Shown here in pieces: positions 52,385 to 61,485 of a DNA stretch of 64,000 nt. The position numbers were made by a program, and so were the translations under genes. Numbering within the stretch: the stretch's first letter is position 1; every line of letters begins with the position of its first letter. The notes under the pieces are model-generated. The model made no database searches. It was given only the letters and a program-made list of their open reading frames with translations, and was not told where the DNA came from. The stretch is from Acidobacterium sp. S8 (GTDB lineage Bacteria > Acidobacteriota > Terriglobia > Terriglobales > Acidobacteriaceae): positions 1-64,000 of the forward strand of contig NZ_LMUM01000014.1 of assembly GCF_009765985.1 (NCBI RefSeq). The letters are read 5' to 3'.

Positions 52385-53623
52385 ATGGAACAGACCTGGC
52401 GCTGGTTCGGGCCAAATGACCGAGTCACACTGCGAGACGCGCGCGAGGCAGGCGCGGAGGCCGTCGTTACGGCTTTACACGAAGTTCCGGCTGGCCAGGT
52501 GTGGCCTGTCGAGCTTATTAGACGGCGGCAGGCGGAGATTGAAGCGGCAGGGTTTCGCTGGAGCGTCGTTGAAAGCCTCGATGTGACCGAGGCGATCAAG
52601 ATGCGTGCGCCCGGATGGCAGAGCGATACAGAGAATTTCAAGCAGTCATTGCGAAACCTGGCTACATGTGGCATCCGCACTGTGGCTTACAACTGGATGC
52701 CTCTCTTCAGCTGGATGCGAACACATCTTCACGCGCCAGCGCCGGGCGGTGGCCTTACGACACGCTTCGATGCAATGGCATTTGCAGCGTTCGATATCTA
52801 TATGCTGAAACGTAAAGGTGCGGAAGATGAGTGGGGCGAAGAGCTGAGTCGTACCGCCAATTCTTATCTGCAGGCAATCACGGCGAGGGAGCGGGAAGCA
52901 CTGCAGGAAACAATTCTGCACGGGCTGCCAGGTGGCAATGGAAGCTACACGTTGCAGCAAGTCCGCGAACTGCTGGCCCGATATGCGGACATGCGCAGAA
53001 CAAGCTTCCGCGAAAATGCCGGCGAGTTTTTGCGATCCGTATGCCCCGTGGCCGCTGAACTCAGTGTGAAGTTGTGCATACATCCAGACGATCCACCGCG
53101 ATCGCTGCTTGGCCTGCCGCGAATTGTAAGCACGGCCGACGATTTGGAGTGGCTTATGGGTCAGTCGGAAGTAGATGCGAATGCGATTACCTTCTGCACA
53201 GGAGCGCTGGGCGTCAGGGATGACAACGATCTGCTTGCGATGGTGCGCTGTTTCGCTCCGCGAATTGCATTCTTTCACCTGAGATCTACGCAACGAGAGA
53301 ATATGCTGAAAAACGCAAAAGGCCAATCGATGGAGAGCTTTTTTGAAGCAGCACACCTTGAGGGCGATGCGGATCTTATCGGAATAGTCGCAGAGATCGT
53401 GAAAGAGGAACGCAGGCGTATCGCAGTAGGAGAAGATGCCCGGATCCCTTTTCGCGCCGACCATGGTCAGGAACTTCTGAATGACCGGGAGCGAAGGGCG
53501 GCTCCAGCTTATCCAGCGGTTGGAAGGCTACGCGGACTCGCCGAACTTCGTGGCGCCATGCGCATGGCGGAACATCTGATGAGGGAAGTTGGCCAAAACC
53601 GTCGTAACGACGCCGATCGATAG
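52385..53623 (+). CDS. uxuA: Mannonate dehydratase
   Basis: Converts D-mannonate to 2-keto-3-deoxygluconate in glucuronate breakdown, in the cytoplasm with Fe or Mn. The start at 52385 (MEQTWRWFGPND) is favoured over 52373 because UxuA proteins begin this way. Metal and substrate motifs are CIHPDDPP near residue 236, FCTGALG near 272, FFHLRS near 302, and FRADHG near 356. Length, 412 residues, is normal. The stop at 53621 lies in the same frame as the downstream SDR remnant. The gene stands among decayed genes but appears intact. Confidence 0.92.
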   Translation: MEQTWRWFGPNDRVTLRDAREAGAEAVVTALHEVPAGQVWPVELIRRRQAEIEAAGFRWSVVESLDVTEAIKMRAPGWQSDTENFKQSLRNLATCGIRTVAYNWMPLFSWMRTHLHAPAPGGGLTTRFDAMAFAAFDIYMLKRKGAEDEWGEELSRTANSYLQAITAREREALQETILHGLPGGNGSYTLQQVRELLARYADMRRTSFRENAGEFLRSVCPVAAELSVKLCIHPDDPPRSLLGLPRIVSTADDLEWLMGQSEVDANAITFCTGALGVRDDNDLLAMVRCFAPRIAFFHLRSTQRENMLKNAKGQSMESFFEAAHLEGDADLIGIVAEIVKEERRRIAVGEDARIPFRADHGQELLNDRERRAAPAYPAVGRLRGLAELRGAMRMAEHLMREVGQNRRNDADR

Positions 53624-54103
53624 TATGACCTTGTGCAGGCACTGAACGCTCGTGGTGCCTTCCTCGCGGCGAGCGCGGCCATTCCGCAGATGAAACATGG
53701 AGGTTCCATCGTATTGGTGTCGTCCGTTCAGGCGATTGCCTGCCAGAATAGCGTCGCGGCCTATGCAGCGAGCAAAGGCATATTGGAAGCCCTCACACGC
53801 GCCATGGCAGTGGATCACGCAAAAGACAATATTCGCGTGAACTCTGTGATGCCAGGTACCGTCGATACACCGATGGTGCGTACCTCTGCCGATTTACTCC
53901 GCGGTGACGCGCCCCTGGAAGAGCTGCTGCAGGAATGGGGCAGCTATCACCCGATGCAACGGGTAGCGCAGCCGGAGGAGGTAGCACAAGTCATTTCTTT
54001 CTTGTTAAGCGATGAGGCGTCTTTCCTGACGGGATCTTCCTATCGTGTAGACGGAGGATTGCTGGCGCAATTGCCTGTGCGGTTAAAGCCGAAACCGATT
54101 TGA
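53601..54103 (+). pseudogene. SDR oxidoreductase missing its N-terminus, joined to the end of uxuA
   Basis: The C-terminal two thirds of a short-chain dehydrogenase, from VVTTPIDS through LNARGAFLA, the catalytic-Ser region (SIVLVSSVQ), YAASKG, MPGTVDTPMV, and GSSYRVDGG. The Rossmann GxxxGxG and NNAG motifs are absent, and the first residues need a one-base shift to continue (ATCGATAGTATGACC, one T missing). It may once have been a fructuronate/mannonate oxidoreductase paired with uxuA. A GTG at 53633 gives a 156-residue frame that lacks a cofactor fold. Confidence 0.75.
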
Positions 54104-54255
54104 GGGAAAGCCAGCGACACCCACCTGCATGCTGAATAGGGCGCCCCCGATTTCGCCCTCGTGCTCATCGTGTGCAATTGCAGAGGTGATATAGAGAATT
54201 TTGAGATCGGGACGGCCAAAGGCGAAGGCATCTGCGTGTCGCTCCCTATGAACAC
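54083..54255 (-). pseudogene. C-terminal scrap of an SMP-30/gluconolactonase gene
   Basis: On the minus strand a frame reads FAFGRPDLKILYITSA, HEGEIGGALF and QVGVAGFPSNRF, the usual end of SMP-30/gluconolactonase/LRE proteins, ending TAA at 54083-54085. About 55 residues remain; the rest is missing and a stop lies just upstream. It overlaps the last 21 bases of the SDR remnant on the other strand. Confidence 0.72.
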
Positions 54256-54302
54256 CTCAAACCGATGAAATAACGTATCCTGAAAAACTGGCCAGATTGA
54301 GA

Positions 54303-57300
54303 TCAAAAAGACAGTTTGAGCGCCAATTGCACGAGGCGAGGATTGTTCACTGTGGAATTTACTGAACCGAATCCGAGAGCGCTCACGTCGTTCACGGGCA
54401 GACCGAACTGTGCGTGATTGAAGAGATTGAAGAACTCGGCGCGGAAATTCAAACCCATTTCCTTCTCTTTGTAGCTCAGCGCGAACTGCTTGATAACGGA
54501 GAAGTCCGTGTTGACGAAATCAGGCCCAATGGCCGGGACACGCGACGCATTTCCCAATTGGCCGACGGGGGGCGCAACATAGCAGGATGCATTGATCCAC
54601 TGCAGCTTGCTGTGGCTCGCGTTGCTTTGGTCGCAACCAGCAACCCAGCTAGGCCGGTTCCAATTGTTTCCATTGCCGCCGTTCTGGAAGAAGGAGCCGG
54701 ACTGGTTACTACTGTCGATTAGTGGAACAGGAAATCCGGAAGAGATCCGTTGGATAAGAGTGACCTGGAAGCCGCCAAGAAGGGTATTGGTCATTGGATT
54801 CCAATCACTCCCAAACTGCTTGCCTCGGCCGAAGGGCAGATCGTAAATGATGCTGCCCGTGAAGCTGTTATTGAGATTAATCTGCGACAAACCCCAATCA
54901 AGGTTTTGCCAGTTTGGAAGAGGGAAATATGGCGCGCTCAGCAGAGAACCCAGGCCGTCGGATAACCCGTTGTCAAACGTATGAGACCAGGTGTAAGCCA
55001 ACAGAGCGTAGAGGCCGTACTTCGATGTCTTAGTTTCTGCCTTGACTTGGAGTGAGTCATAGTTTGTCTTGCCCACATCGCCGAAGAGTGAGATGGTGTC
55101 GCCGGTGCCATAGGGTGGCACGTAAGGATCGCCACTGGGAAGGCAGCCGAGCGTGTAGGAGGATACTGTGCCGCAGGCAGACGGACTTCTAGTGTTGAGG
55201 TTATTGCCGGCTACCAGGATGTGCGTGCCGCGGGAACCGGCATAGCCAGCGGTGAGTACAAGATTGCCGACCGTCTGGCGCTCAATGTTGAGGTTGAATT
55301 GCTGAACACGACCCATCTTGAAATCCGTGGGCTGGGTATAGAACGAGCCAGTAAAACTGCCAGCAGTGGGGGGCGAGGTGATCGCCTGAAATCCGCTGGA
55401 GAGACTGATGCCGGAGGGCGTTTGTCCGAGTACGGTAGCACAGTACGAGGTGGCAAAAGCGCAGCCAGCGGAAGCGAAGGCGTCGGATTCGCCGAGGAAG
55501 GGCGGGTTCTGCCACAGACCCTGAGCGCCCTGGCTCCAAGCCGAGTCGTGGTAGAAGGCGTAGCCGGCACGGAGTACCGTCTTGTCACTGCCGAAGACCT
55601 TCCAGGTGGCGCCAATGCGAGGTTCGAGGGCTGTCCAATCCATATTGACGCCTGCCGACCCACTCACGCCATTTTGATTTGCCACGAGAAGCTGTCCGGT
55701 TGCGGGAACGTAGTTAGCCAAGCGTCCATGGGCTTCGGTGATCGGAGTGGTCATGTCCCAGGCCAGGCCAAGGTTGAGGGTAAGACCGGATGTGACCCTC
55801 CAATTGTCCTCGAAAAAAGGCCGGTAGATGGACCAGCGTCGCCCAGTGACAGGACCATTGAAAGTCTGGTCATGAATGGCCAGCCCCGTAATACCGAGCA
55901 AAAAATCAGCCTGCGGATTGCCGCCGATATTTGCGCTGTTAAGGCCAGTAAAATTACCGCCATTGCCGATAATCCAAAAGCCATCCTGGAAAGCCTCTGT
56001 TCCCACGTTCATTTGATTGCGGCGAAAGTCGAGTCCCATCCTGAAGTCATGCCTATTATGGATGAGATCGAGTGAGTTTCTGAACGAGAAGATGTTCGTG
56101 CCCCCTTGGAACGGTGAGTAGCCGCGATCGCCGATCGCCCAATAGCCGCCCGCGACGATGGTCGACACCAGTCCGCAGCTGTATGCGCCGGGAAGGCAAG
56201 TAGTGCCGTCGGGACATCCGAGGTTGGCATTGGGAATGCCGCCAGGCACGATGGTCGCGGAGGCGCAGGTCCCCGTACCGTACGAAGTAATGTAGTCAAA
56301 GATGCGGTTGTAGCCGAAACTGGCCTGGTTGACCATCGATGAAGAAAACACGTGGGTCTCGCCGATGGCGACGTTGCGCGCATGGTTGATAATGCGCTGG
56401 TTACTGCCGAAGGCGTTCGCTTCGGCGAATCCCGGTGAGCCGCCCGGCACAAATGAGTATGCCTGGTCGTAGCTGAAACGGCCGAAGGCGGTGTCCTTAC
56501 CGGAAAACGTTTGATCCATGCGAGTATCGAACTTCGTTTCGTCCAGCTCGCGCACCGGCTCATTGATGTAGTTGTAGCCGGAGTTGGAGTTGTTGGCGTT
56601 CGGCGCGGGATACAGGTTCATCATGGCCTGTCCTATGTTGTTGATCAGGCCGGATGGAATCTTGTTACACGGAGTGCCCCGAGTCTGGCTTCCATCGGGG
56701 TTGGAAGGCAGAGGATTTCCCGCGCCATCGCATTGAAAATACACATTTGGAAAGGTGGTGGGACTGGTGGATGCGCCAATCATATTCGGGTTGACGATTG
56801 CGAGACCGGAAACAGGATTGCCGAAGGCGTCGGCGGAGAAATCGCCGGTACGCATGGCCAGTGAAGGTACCAGACCTGTAAAGGCGATGCCGTGACGCTG
56901 ATATTTCTGTTCGCCATCGACGAAGAAAAAGGTCTTGTTCTTACGAATGGGTCCGCCGACGGCTCCTCCAAACTGGTTCAGATTGAACTTTTCCGCGGAG
57001 GTGGCAAAGTAGCTCTTTGCATCGAGATCGGTATTGCGCACAAATTCGAAGAGAGACCCGTGAATGTTGTTGGATCCTGATTTTGTGGTGACCAGCACGG
57101 TGGGTCCGGCCCGGGTGCCAAATTCAGCAGAGTAGGTGTAGGTCAAAACCTTGAATTCCTGGATGTCATCGATCGAGGAGAAGATGGCGATACCACCTGC
57201 GGTCAACTCGTTATTGTCGACGCCATCCAGCAGCCAGTCCGTGCTGTTGGGACGGGAACCGCCGACCGATAGCGAAAAGGGCCCGCGTGCGGCCACCTCA

Positions 57301-57821
57301 CTACTGGCCGCGGAGGTGGAGAAGCTGTTGGGGTTGGTTTCTGCCGTAGCGCCGGCAGTGAGCGTGGCGAGTTGAACGAAATCGCGACCATTCAAGGGGA
57401 GCTGCGACACCTCCTGCGAAGTGATGACCTGGCCGAGAGATGAATTGGCAGTCTCGACCGCTACCGCGTCACCAGAAACTGCCACCGTAGTGACTACTGT
57501 AGCTGGTACAAGCGAGAAATTGAGTTCGCGAACTTCATCGATCTGGAGTCGCAGATCTTTGGACTCAGCACTTTGAAAGCCCGTTGCATCGACGCGCAAC
57601 GTGAAGATCCCGATAGGTAGTAAAGGAATCAGATAGTGTCCCGCACTATCCGTCTTCCCGTCTCGCGCCAAGCCGGTTTCCTGAGAAGTGGCGGTGACGG
57701 TTACTCCAGGAACACCCGATCCGGATTTATCAAGGACATTTCCAGAAAAACTTCCAGTAGCTTGGCCATGCATGGCCGGAGAGATCAATATCGCGAGTAT
57801 GCAGAAAGTCGCGAGAACCAA
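54303..57821 (-). CDS. TonB-dependent receptor, Oar type (third of three), 5' end probably frameshifted
   Basis: A 1172-residue receptor frame with carboxypeptidase-regulatory-like repeat (residues 25-105), plug (115-250) and a barrel ending in LALKLSF. The only start in frame is a TTG at 57821 without a ribosome site. A plausible ATG with AAAGGGG before it (57895) and a promoter both lie upstream, but that frame stops after 13 codons. In the receptor frame the upstream codons give a basic n-region (KSHK) before the hydrophobic signal core. The start has probably been broken by a small indel, or TTG is used weakly. Ligand unknown. Confidence 0.82.
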   Translation of the reverse strand: MVLATFCILAILISPAMHGQATGSFSGNVLDKSGSGVPGVTVTATSQETGLARDGKTDSAGHYLIPLLPIGIFTLRVDATGFQSAESKDLRLQIDEVRELNFSLVPATVVTTVAVSGDAVAVETANSSLGQVITSQEVSQLPLNGRDFVQLATLTAGATAETNPNSFSTSAASSEVAARGPFSLSVGGSRPNSTDWLLDGVDNNELTAGGIAIFSSIDDIQEFKVLTYTYSAEFGTRAGPTVLVTTKSGSNNIHGSLFEFVRNTDLDAKSYFATSAEKFNLNQFGGAVGGPIRKNKTFFFVDGEQKYQRHGIAFTGLVPSLAMRTGDFSADAFGNPVSGLAIVNPNMIGASTSPTTFPNVYFQCDGAGNPLPSNPDGSQTRGTPCNKIPSGLINNIGQAMMNLYPAPNANNSNSGYNYINEPVRELDETKFDTRMDQTFSGKDTAFGRFSYDQAYSFVPGGSPGFAEANAFGSNQRIINHARNVAIGETHVFSSSMVNQASFGYNRIFDYITSYGTGTCASATIVPGGIPNANLGCPDGTTCLPGAYSCGLVSTIVAGGYWAIGDRGYSPFQGGTNIFSFRNSLDLIHNRHDFRMGLDFRRNQMNVGTEAFQDGFWIIGNGGNFTGLNSANIGGNPQADFLLGITGLAIHDQTFNGPVTGRRWSIYRPFFEDNWRVTSGLTLNLGLAWDMTTPITEAHGRLANYVPATGQLLVANQNGVSGSAGVNMDWTALEPRIGATWKVFGSDKTVLRAGYAFYHDSAWSQGAQGLWQNPPFLGESDAFASAGCAFATSYCATVLGQTPSGISLSSGFQAITSPPTAGSFTGSFYTQPTDFKMGRVQQFNLNIERQTVGNLVLTAGYAGSRGTHILVAGNNLNTRSPSACGTVSSYTLGCLPSGDPYVPPYGTGDTISLFGDVGKTNYDSLQVKAETKTSKYGLYALLAYTWSHTFDNGLSDGLGSLLSAPYFPLPNWQNLDWGLSQINLNNSFTGSIIYDLPFGRGKQFGSDWNPMTNTLLGGFQVTLIQRISSGFPVPLIDSSNQSGSFFQNGGNGNNWNRPSWVAGCDQSNASHSKLQWINASCYVAPPVGQLGNASRVPAIGPDFVNTDFSVIKQFALSYKEKEMGLNFRAEFFNLFNHAQFGLPVNDVSALGFGSVNSTVNNPRLVQLALKLSF

Positions 57822-57962
57822 TATCTTGTGGGATTTTGTATCGACTGCGCCTTCTAACGATTTCGCACACTTCGTGCCAACATCGTGCGGTTCATGTCAA
57901 ACCCCTTTCGACCAATAGGCTAAGGTGGTTCTTGCATCGACTGCGCTGCGCTGAGTTACTAG

Positions 57963-57991
57963 ACTTTAAGAATTAGCCAGTCGAAAGTCAA
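57963..57991 (-). promoter_or_regulatory. Predicted promoter for the third TonB receptor
   Basis: Read on the minus strand: TTGACT at 57991-57986, a 17-base spacer, and TAAAGT at 57968-57963. It precedes the out-of-frame ATG at 57895 by 68 bases. The -10 box is weaker than consensus. Confidence 0.5.
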
Positions 57992-58327
57992 CGCAAGTTT
58001 TGGCTGACCATCAAGACATGGTGGCATTCATAGGACTGTTACCGTAAACACAACCCATCGTGAGTCGAAAGCCTTGGCTGGGGAAGGCAATCGTCCCACT
58101 ATCGATATCGATTAGTCGCCCTTTATGGAACGGTGAATTGTCTGATGGGCAGGCGGAAGTATTTCTGAGCAGGCGATAACCTAACTCGTGCTTTTACGAC
58201 AGCTCCTATATAGGGCGACGCCGACTTAGCTTTCCCGACACAACGCCGCTTGAACGATATTTTCGCTTAGTGTTGGAATGGGCGAGATTATGCAGCCTGA
58301 GAAAACCATAACAACTTTAGATTGTTT

Positions 58328-58369
58328 TGGTTGCGGGGAGGATTTGAACCCACGACTTTGGGTTACGAG
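58328..58369 (-). pseudogene. 3' fragment of a tRNA gene (Thr, anticodon CGT), possible att scar
   Basis: The minus strand reads CTCGTAA (anticodon loop), CCCAA (3' anticodon stem), a T-loop TTCAAAT, and an end GCAACCA. The T and acceptor arms are about two bases short, so it is degenerate. The 5' half (D-arm and acceptor 5' strand) is absent from the neighbouring bases. About 42 bases from anticodon loop to 3' end is the size often left by integrase attachment sites in tRNA genes. The neighbouring 57900-58327 stretch contains no recognised gene. Confidence 0.6.
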
Positions 58370-58401
58370 TGTACAGATGAGCTGTAACTAATTGAAACTA
58401 G

Positions 58402-58515
58402 AGGCACAAGGGCGCACCAGATACTCGCGGTAAGGAGCTCCGGCGGCGCCGGCGCACTCTGCGCTACCGGAAGCTGCTGGTCCGGCAGAATGTTCAGTTG
58501 AAGAACAAGATTGCA
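58402..58515 (+). pseudogene. Scrap of an IS110-family transposase
   Basis: A short frame after a TAG at 58399 reads KELRRRRRTLRYRKLLVRQ then NVQLKNKIA, matching the Arg-rich linker region of IS110-type (DEDD) transposases. The match stops near 58515 and the frame then continues into unrelated sequence. Only about 38 codons survive, with no terminal repeats visible. Confidence 0.55.
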
Positions 58516-58736
58516 AAAATATGCATCATCCCGCACCCTCCGAGCGCGGCACGAAGATTTCTCGCTTTTCCCTTGACCTTACTTATCATGGATGGCCAAG
58601 ATACCGGTTTTATGACCAAGCGACGAGAAGCGCGCTTCACAGGACTCGTCACTTTCCATCTTGAGCGAAGCACAAAGCTCAACTTGCGCCTTCGCCAAGT
58701 TGAGGCTATGACACACCTGATACGCACCAAATCGGG

Positions 58737-61142
58737 CTACTTGGGGCTTAGGCCGATGGTTCGCGTTCCGAGTATTTTGGGAGAGCTTGAGACGGTGCCC
58801 GATACGGCCGCATGTTGCAGATTGGAACCGTGCTCACGCTCGGGTGAAAGTTGATAGGAATGCCCCGCTTGCAATTTGCACACTAAAATTCCGTCAGCAT
58901 TCGGAGTAACTAAGGTTGTTGTGCCGTCGTTGGAAGCCATGACTACGGCTTGACCGGGCCACGGATTACGTATCTTCATATCTGCCGCTTTTACGGCTTC
59001 AACTCCGAATGTAATGATCTTTCCCTGGCGTATCTGTAAATGGATTCGTTGGCCGTGGCGCACGACTACCGTACCATCAGCATCCCAGTCTCTTGGCCAC
59101 GCCGGGAGAATGCGGACAAGCCCGTCATAATCCTGTACCAGGCCATTTTGCAGCGCATCTGCAACCACTCCAACCTGTTCTACATAAAATTCGGGAGGAC
59201 CGTAAAGTTGGGCAAGACCTGATGGATAAAGCTGATAGCGTTCTGTTATTGCCTCAAGCGCCGATTTCATTTCATACCCCAACCCGAGGCGCGCCGCCTG
59301 CACAGGGTCGGCGCTCCAATCGGCTGCCGATTTGTTTGGCCGGTGCATATAGGTGTTCACCCCGATGGAATGAAGAGGGCCATCATCTCCGATGAGTGAA
59401 TATGGCCATACTGGTTCCAGTCCAATGTTTTCCTCATTGTGAGCGATGGCATCTGGATAATAGGAATTCGCGATCACTGCTCCGGAACGATTGTGCTCCG
59501 ACTTTGAGAGCAGTTTATTTTCACCAGACATGACGAGAGGAAAATCCGGTAAATAGGACAATGCTTTCTTAACGGCTTCAACGGTCTCATCTTCTCTACC
59601 CAGAGTAGCCGCGGCTTGAATCAGCACCGGGAACAGAGCATGCATTGCTGCTACGTCCGTAGTGGGGTTGCGAACATCCCAGTTTGATTCGTGTGCATTA
59701 GAAGGATACGTGTAGAGCCTTCCATCGCTGTCTCGATGTGCGTATGCCAGCAGGAACTGCGCTGCATTCCGCATTAAAGGATAATGCGATTCGAGAAAGC
59801 TCAAATCATCCGTATAAAGATATTGCTGCCATACCCAGAAGGCGATTTCAGCGCCCGTCGAAATAGTACGAGCGTTGTAATAAGGCTGGCCATAGGCGGT
59901 GCAATTGATACCCTCAGCCTTCAGCCAGGCTTCAGTTTCATATCCGGCACCGTTGAAGCGCATCGTCTCAGGAACGCATATCCCAGGAAGTCCGTTCATG
60001 TGCTCGCGTGTCCAATGTGCAATCGCATCCATGTTGTCGTTGTACAGATTGAAATATGGCTCATTAAACTGTGCCAGCCCTGCGCCGAGATTCGCCGAAA
60101 CTTGCATGCGCAAATTCCAATGCCAGTATGCGGACGGTCCCCAGTGGTGATTGTCGCCAAAGGAGGAAAACAAATCTCCAACCCCCGCCTGCGAACCGGG
60201 AAAGCGGTCGCGGCTTTCAGCAGCAGTGGTGAAAAGATCAATCATGCGAAGATTTTCGAAATATTCCGCATGGTGATCAGGTGAAGACAATTTGAGAAGC
60301 GCCGCCGAAGCCCAGAAAGAATGCCACCACTCGCGATGATCCTCAGGGGTGAGCAAGAGTGCCTTGTTCAGAATTGCAGAAGCGGTACCCAGGGCATCGC
60401 CTCCGCGCCACTCCGGAGCAGCAACCAGAACGCGAAAGGTGCCGTCGCTCTTTGGCCGAAATGTGATCTTCACTGCCAGAGAGCCATCAAGTGACGCGTG
60501 GACTTCACGCCCATCGACTCGCATTGCGCTCAAAGAACCAAACGTAAGTCCGCTGGCACCCATCTCGTTTGTATCCCGCCATGTTTCTGCGATTACGCCC
60601 AACTGATCTGAGGCGGTCACAGTCGGACTTCTTCCCGCCCACAGTTTGAGCTCAGCTGTCTGCGGTTGGTTTGCGTCTGCGCCTTTCACCTCAACCACCA
60701 TGACATCTTCTGCCTCATCGACATATGTAGTGGCTGTAATTCCCGCACCATGCTCCTCAAACTCGCCGTTATACAAATTAAGCCGCCCGGAATAGTCGGT
60801 CGCCTCAATAAGTTTTTTGAGTCCAGGAATGGATACTTGCCCCGGGGACAAGCGAAGAGGCCATGTGTCTTCGCGGTTCACCTGTGCTGTATAACCATCC
60901 TGCGACCAGACACCAAGACCAAGACGTCCATTTCCCAGAGGCATCGCTTCTTTTGGATCGGAATTGGGGCGTTGCAGAACAATGTCGGACCGGCCAACTA
61001 CGCTCGGCACATCCACCTGAAAACGGCCGTTGCTCCATGCTGATGTTGTAGTTTCTGAGGCTAGGGGTTGTCTTTCCTGGCAGAATCCGTACAACGAAAT
61101 GACAGTGACGGCAATTGTCCCGAGAGTTTTTCTTTTGATCAT
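58737..61142 (-). CDS. DUF5703/GH95-like exported glycosidase
   Basis: An 801-residue protein. The ATG at 61142 begins a signal-like stretch (MIKRKTLGTIAVTVISLYGF). The N-terminal DUF5703-type domain has DIVLQRPNSDPKEAMPLGNG near residue 60. The following alpha/alpha toroid resembles GH95 alpha-fucosidases and related enzymes (WHWNLRMQ near residue 325, AYGQPYYN near 400, then the LYTYPSNAHESNW region). A C-terminal beta domain follows. Substrate is not certain: fucose or galactose caps on plant or host glycans are possible. Confidence 0.78.
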   Translation of the reverse strand: MIKRKTLGTIAVTVISLYGFCQERQPLASETTTSAWSNGRFQVDVPSVVGRSDIVLQRPNSDPKEAMPLGNGRLGLGVWSQDGYTAQVNREDTWPLRLSPGQVSIPGLKKLIEATDYSGRLNLYNGEFEEHGAGITATTYVDEAEDVMVVEVKGADANQPQTAELKLWAGRSPTVTASDQLGVIAETWRDTNEMGASGLTFGSLSAMRVDGREVHASLDGSLAVKITFRPKSDGTFRVLVAAPEWRGGDALGTASAILNKALLLTPEDHREWWHSFWASAALLKLSSPDHHAEYFENLRMIDLFTTAAESRDRFPGSQAGVGDLFSSFGDNHHWGPSAYWHWNLRMQVSANLGAGLAQFNEPYFNLYNDNMDAIAHWTREHMNGLPGICVPETMRFNGAGYETEAWLKAEGINCTAYGQPYYNARTISTGAEIAFWVWQQYLYTDDLSFLESHYPLMRNAAQFLLAYAHRDSDGRLYTYPSNAHESNWDVRNPTTDVAAMHALFPVLIQAAATLGREDETVEAVKKALSYLPDFPLVMSGENKLLSKSEHNRSGAVIANSYYPDAIAHNEENIGLEPVWPYSLIGDDGPLHSIGVNTYMHRPNKSAADWSADPVQAARLGLGYEMKSALEAITERYQLYPSGLAQLYGPPEFYVEQVGVVADALQNGLVQDYDGLVRILPAWPRDWDADGTVVVRHGQRIHLQIRQGKIITFGVEAVKAADMKIRNPWPGQAVVMASNDGTTTLVTPNADGILVCKLQAGHSYQLSPEREHGSNLQHAAVSGTVSSSPKILGTRTIGLSPK

Positions 61143-61485
61143 CTCAGCTACTATACAAAGTCGATATTTTGAAACTCCACATCCTATCTCAAATGGTTCG
61201 CCTTCTCTCGATTCAACAAGCAGCCGTTTCAGATACAAATCAGGTCAGGACTTGAGAAAAGAGTCATTCGAAGAATTCACTATGATTTGATTCTCGAAGC
61301 GGATGTTTCGAGGAAGGTGAAATCGGGAACTTTAAGTCGGCGGTAGTCATATCGCCTTCCCATTATCACGACCATTCCCGTGGAAGCGGCGAACCCCTTG
61401 CGACTTGCCAAACTCCGCAAATAGAATGCGGTCACCGCTGGGATTCCCGGAAGGATGGTACTCATCGGCCTGAAGGGAATAACCA
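61143..61485. other. Divergent intergenic region, no recognised gene
   Basis: This 343-base gap separates the DUF5703/GH95-like gene (minus) and the SMP-30 gene (plus). The only feature noticed is GTCATTCGAA at 61263-61272, the same ten bases that form part of the palindrome before GH31. Short minus-strand frames cross the region, but none matches a known family. Confidence 0.4.

Noticed and set aside
58498-58854. 118-codon frame across the IS110 scrap and the end of the DUF5703 gene
   Set aside because: Its early part belongs to the transposase remnant; the later part matches nothing and runs into the end of the convergent gene.
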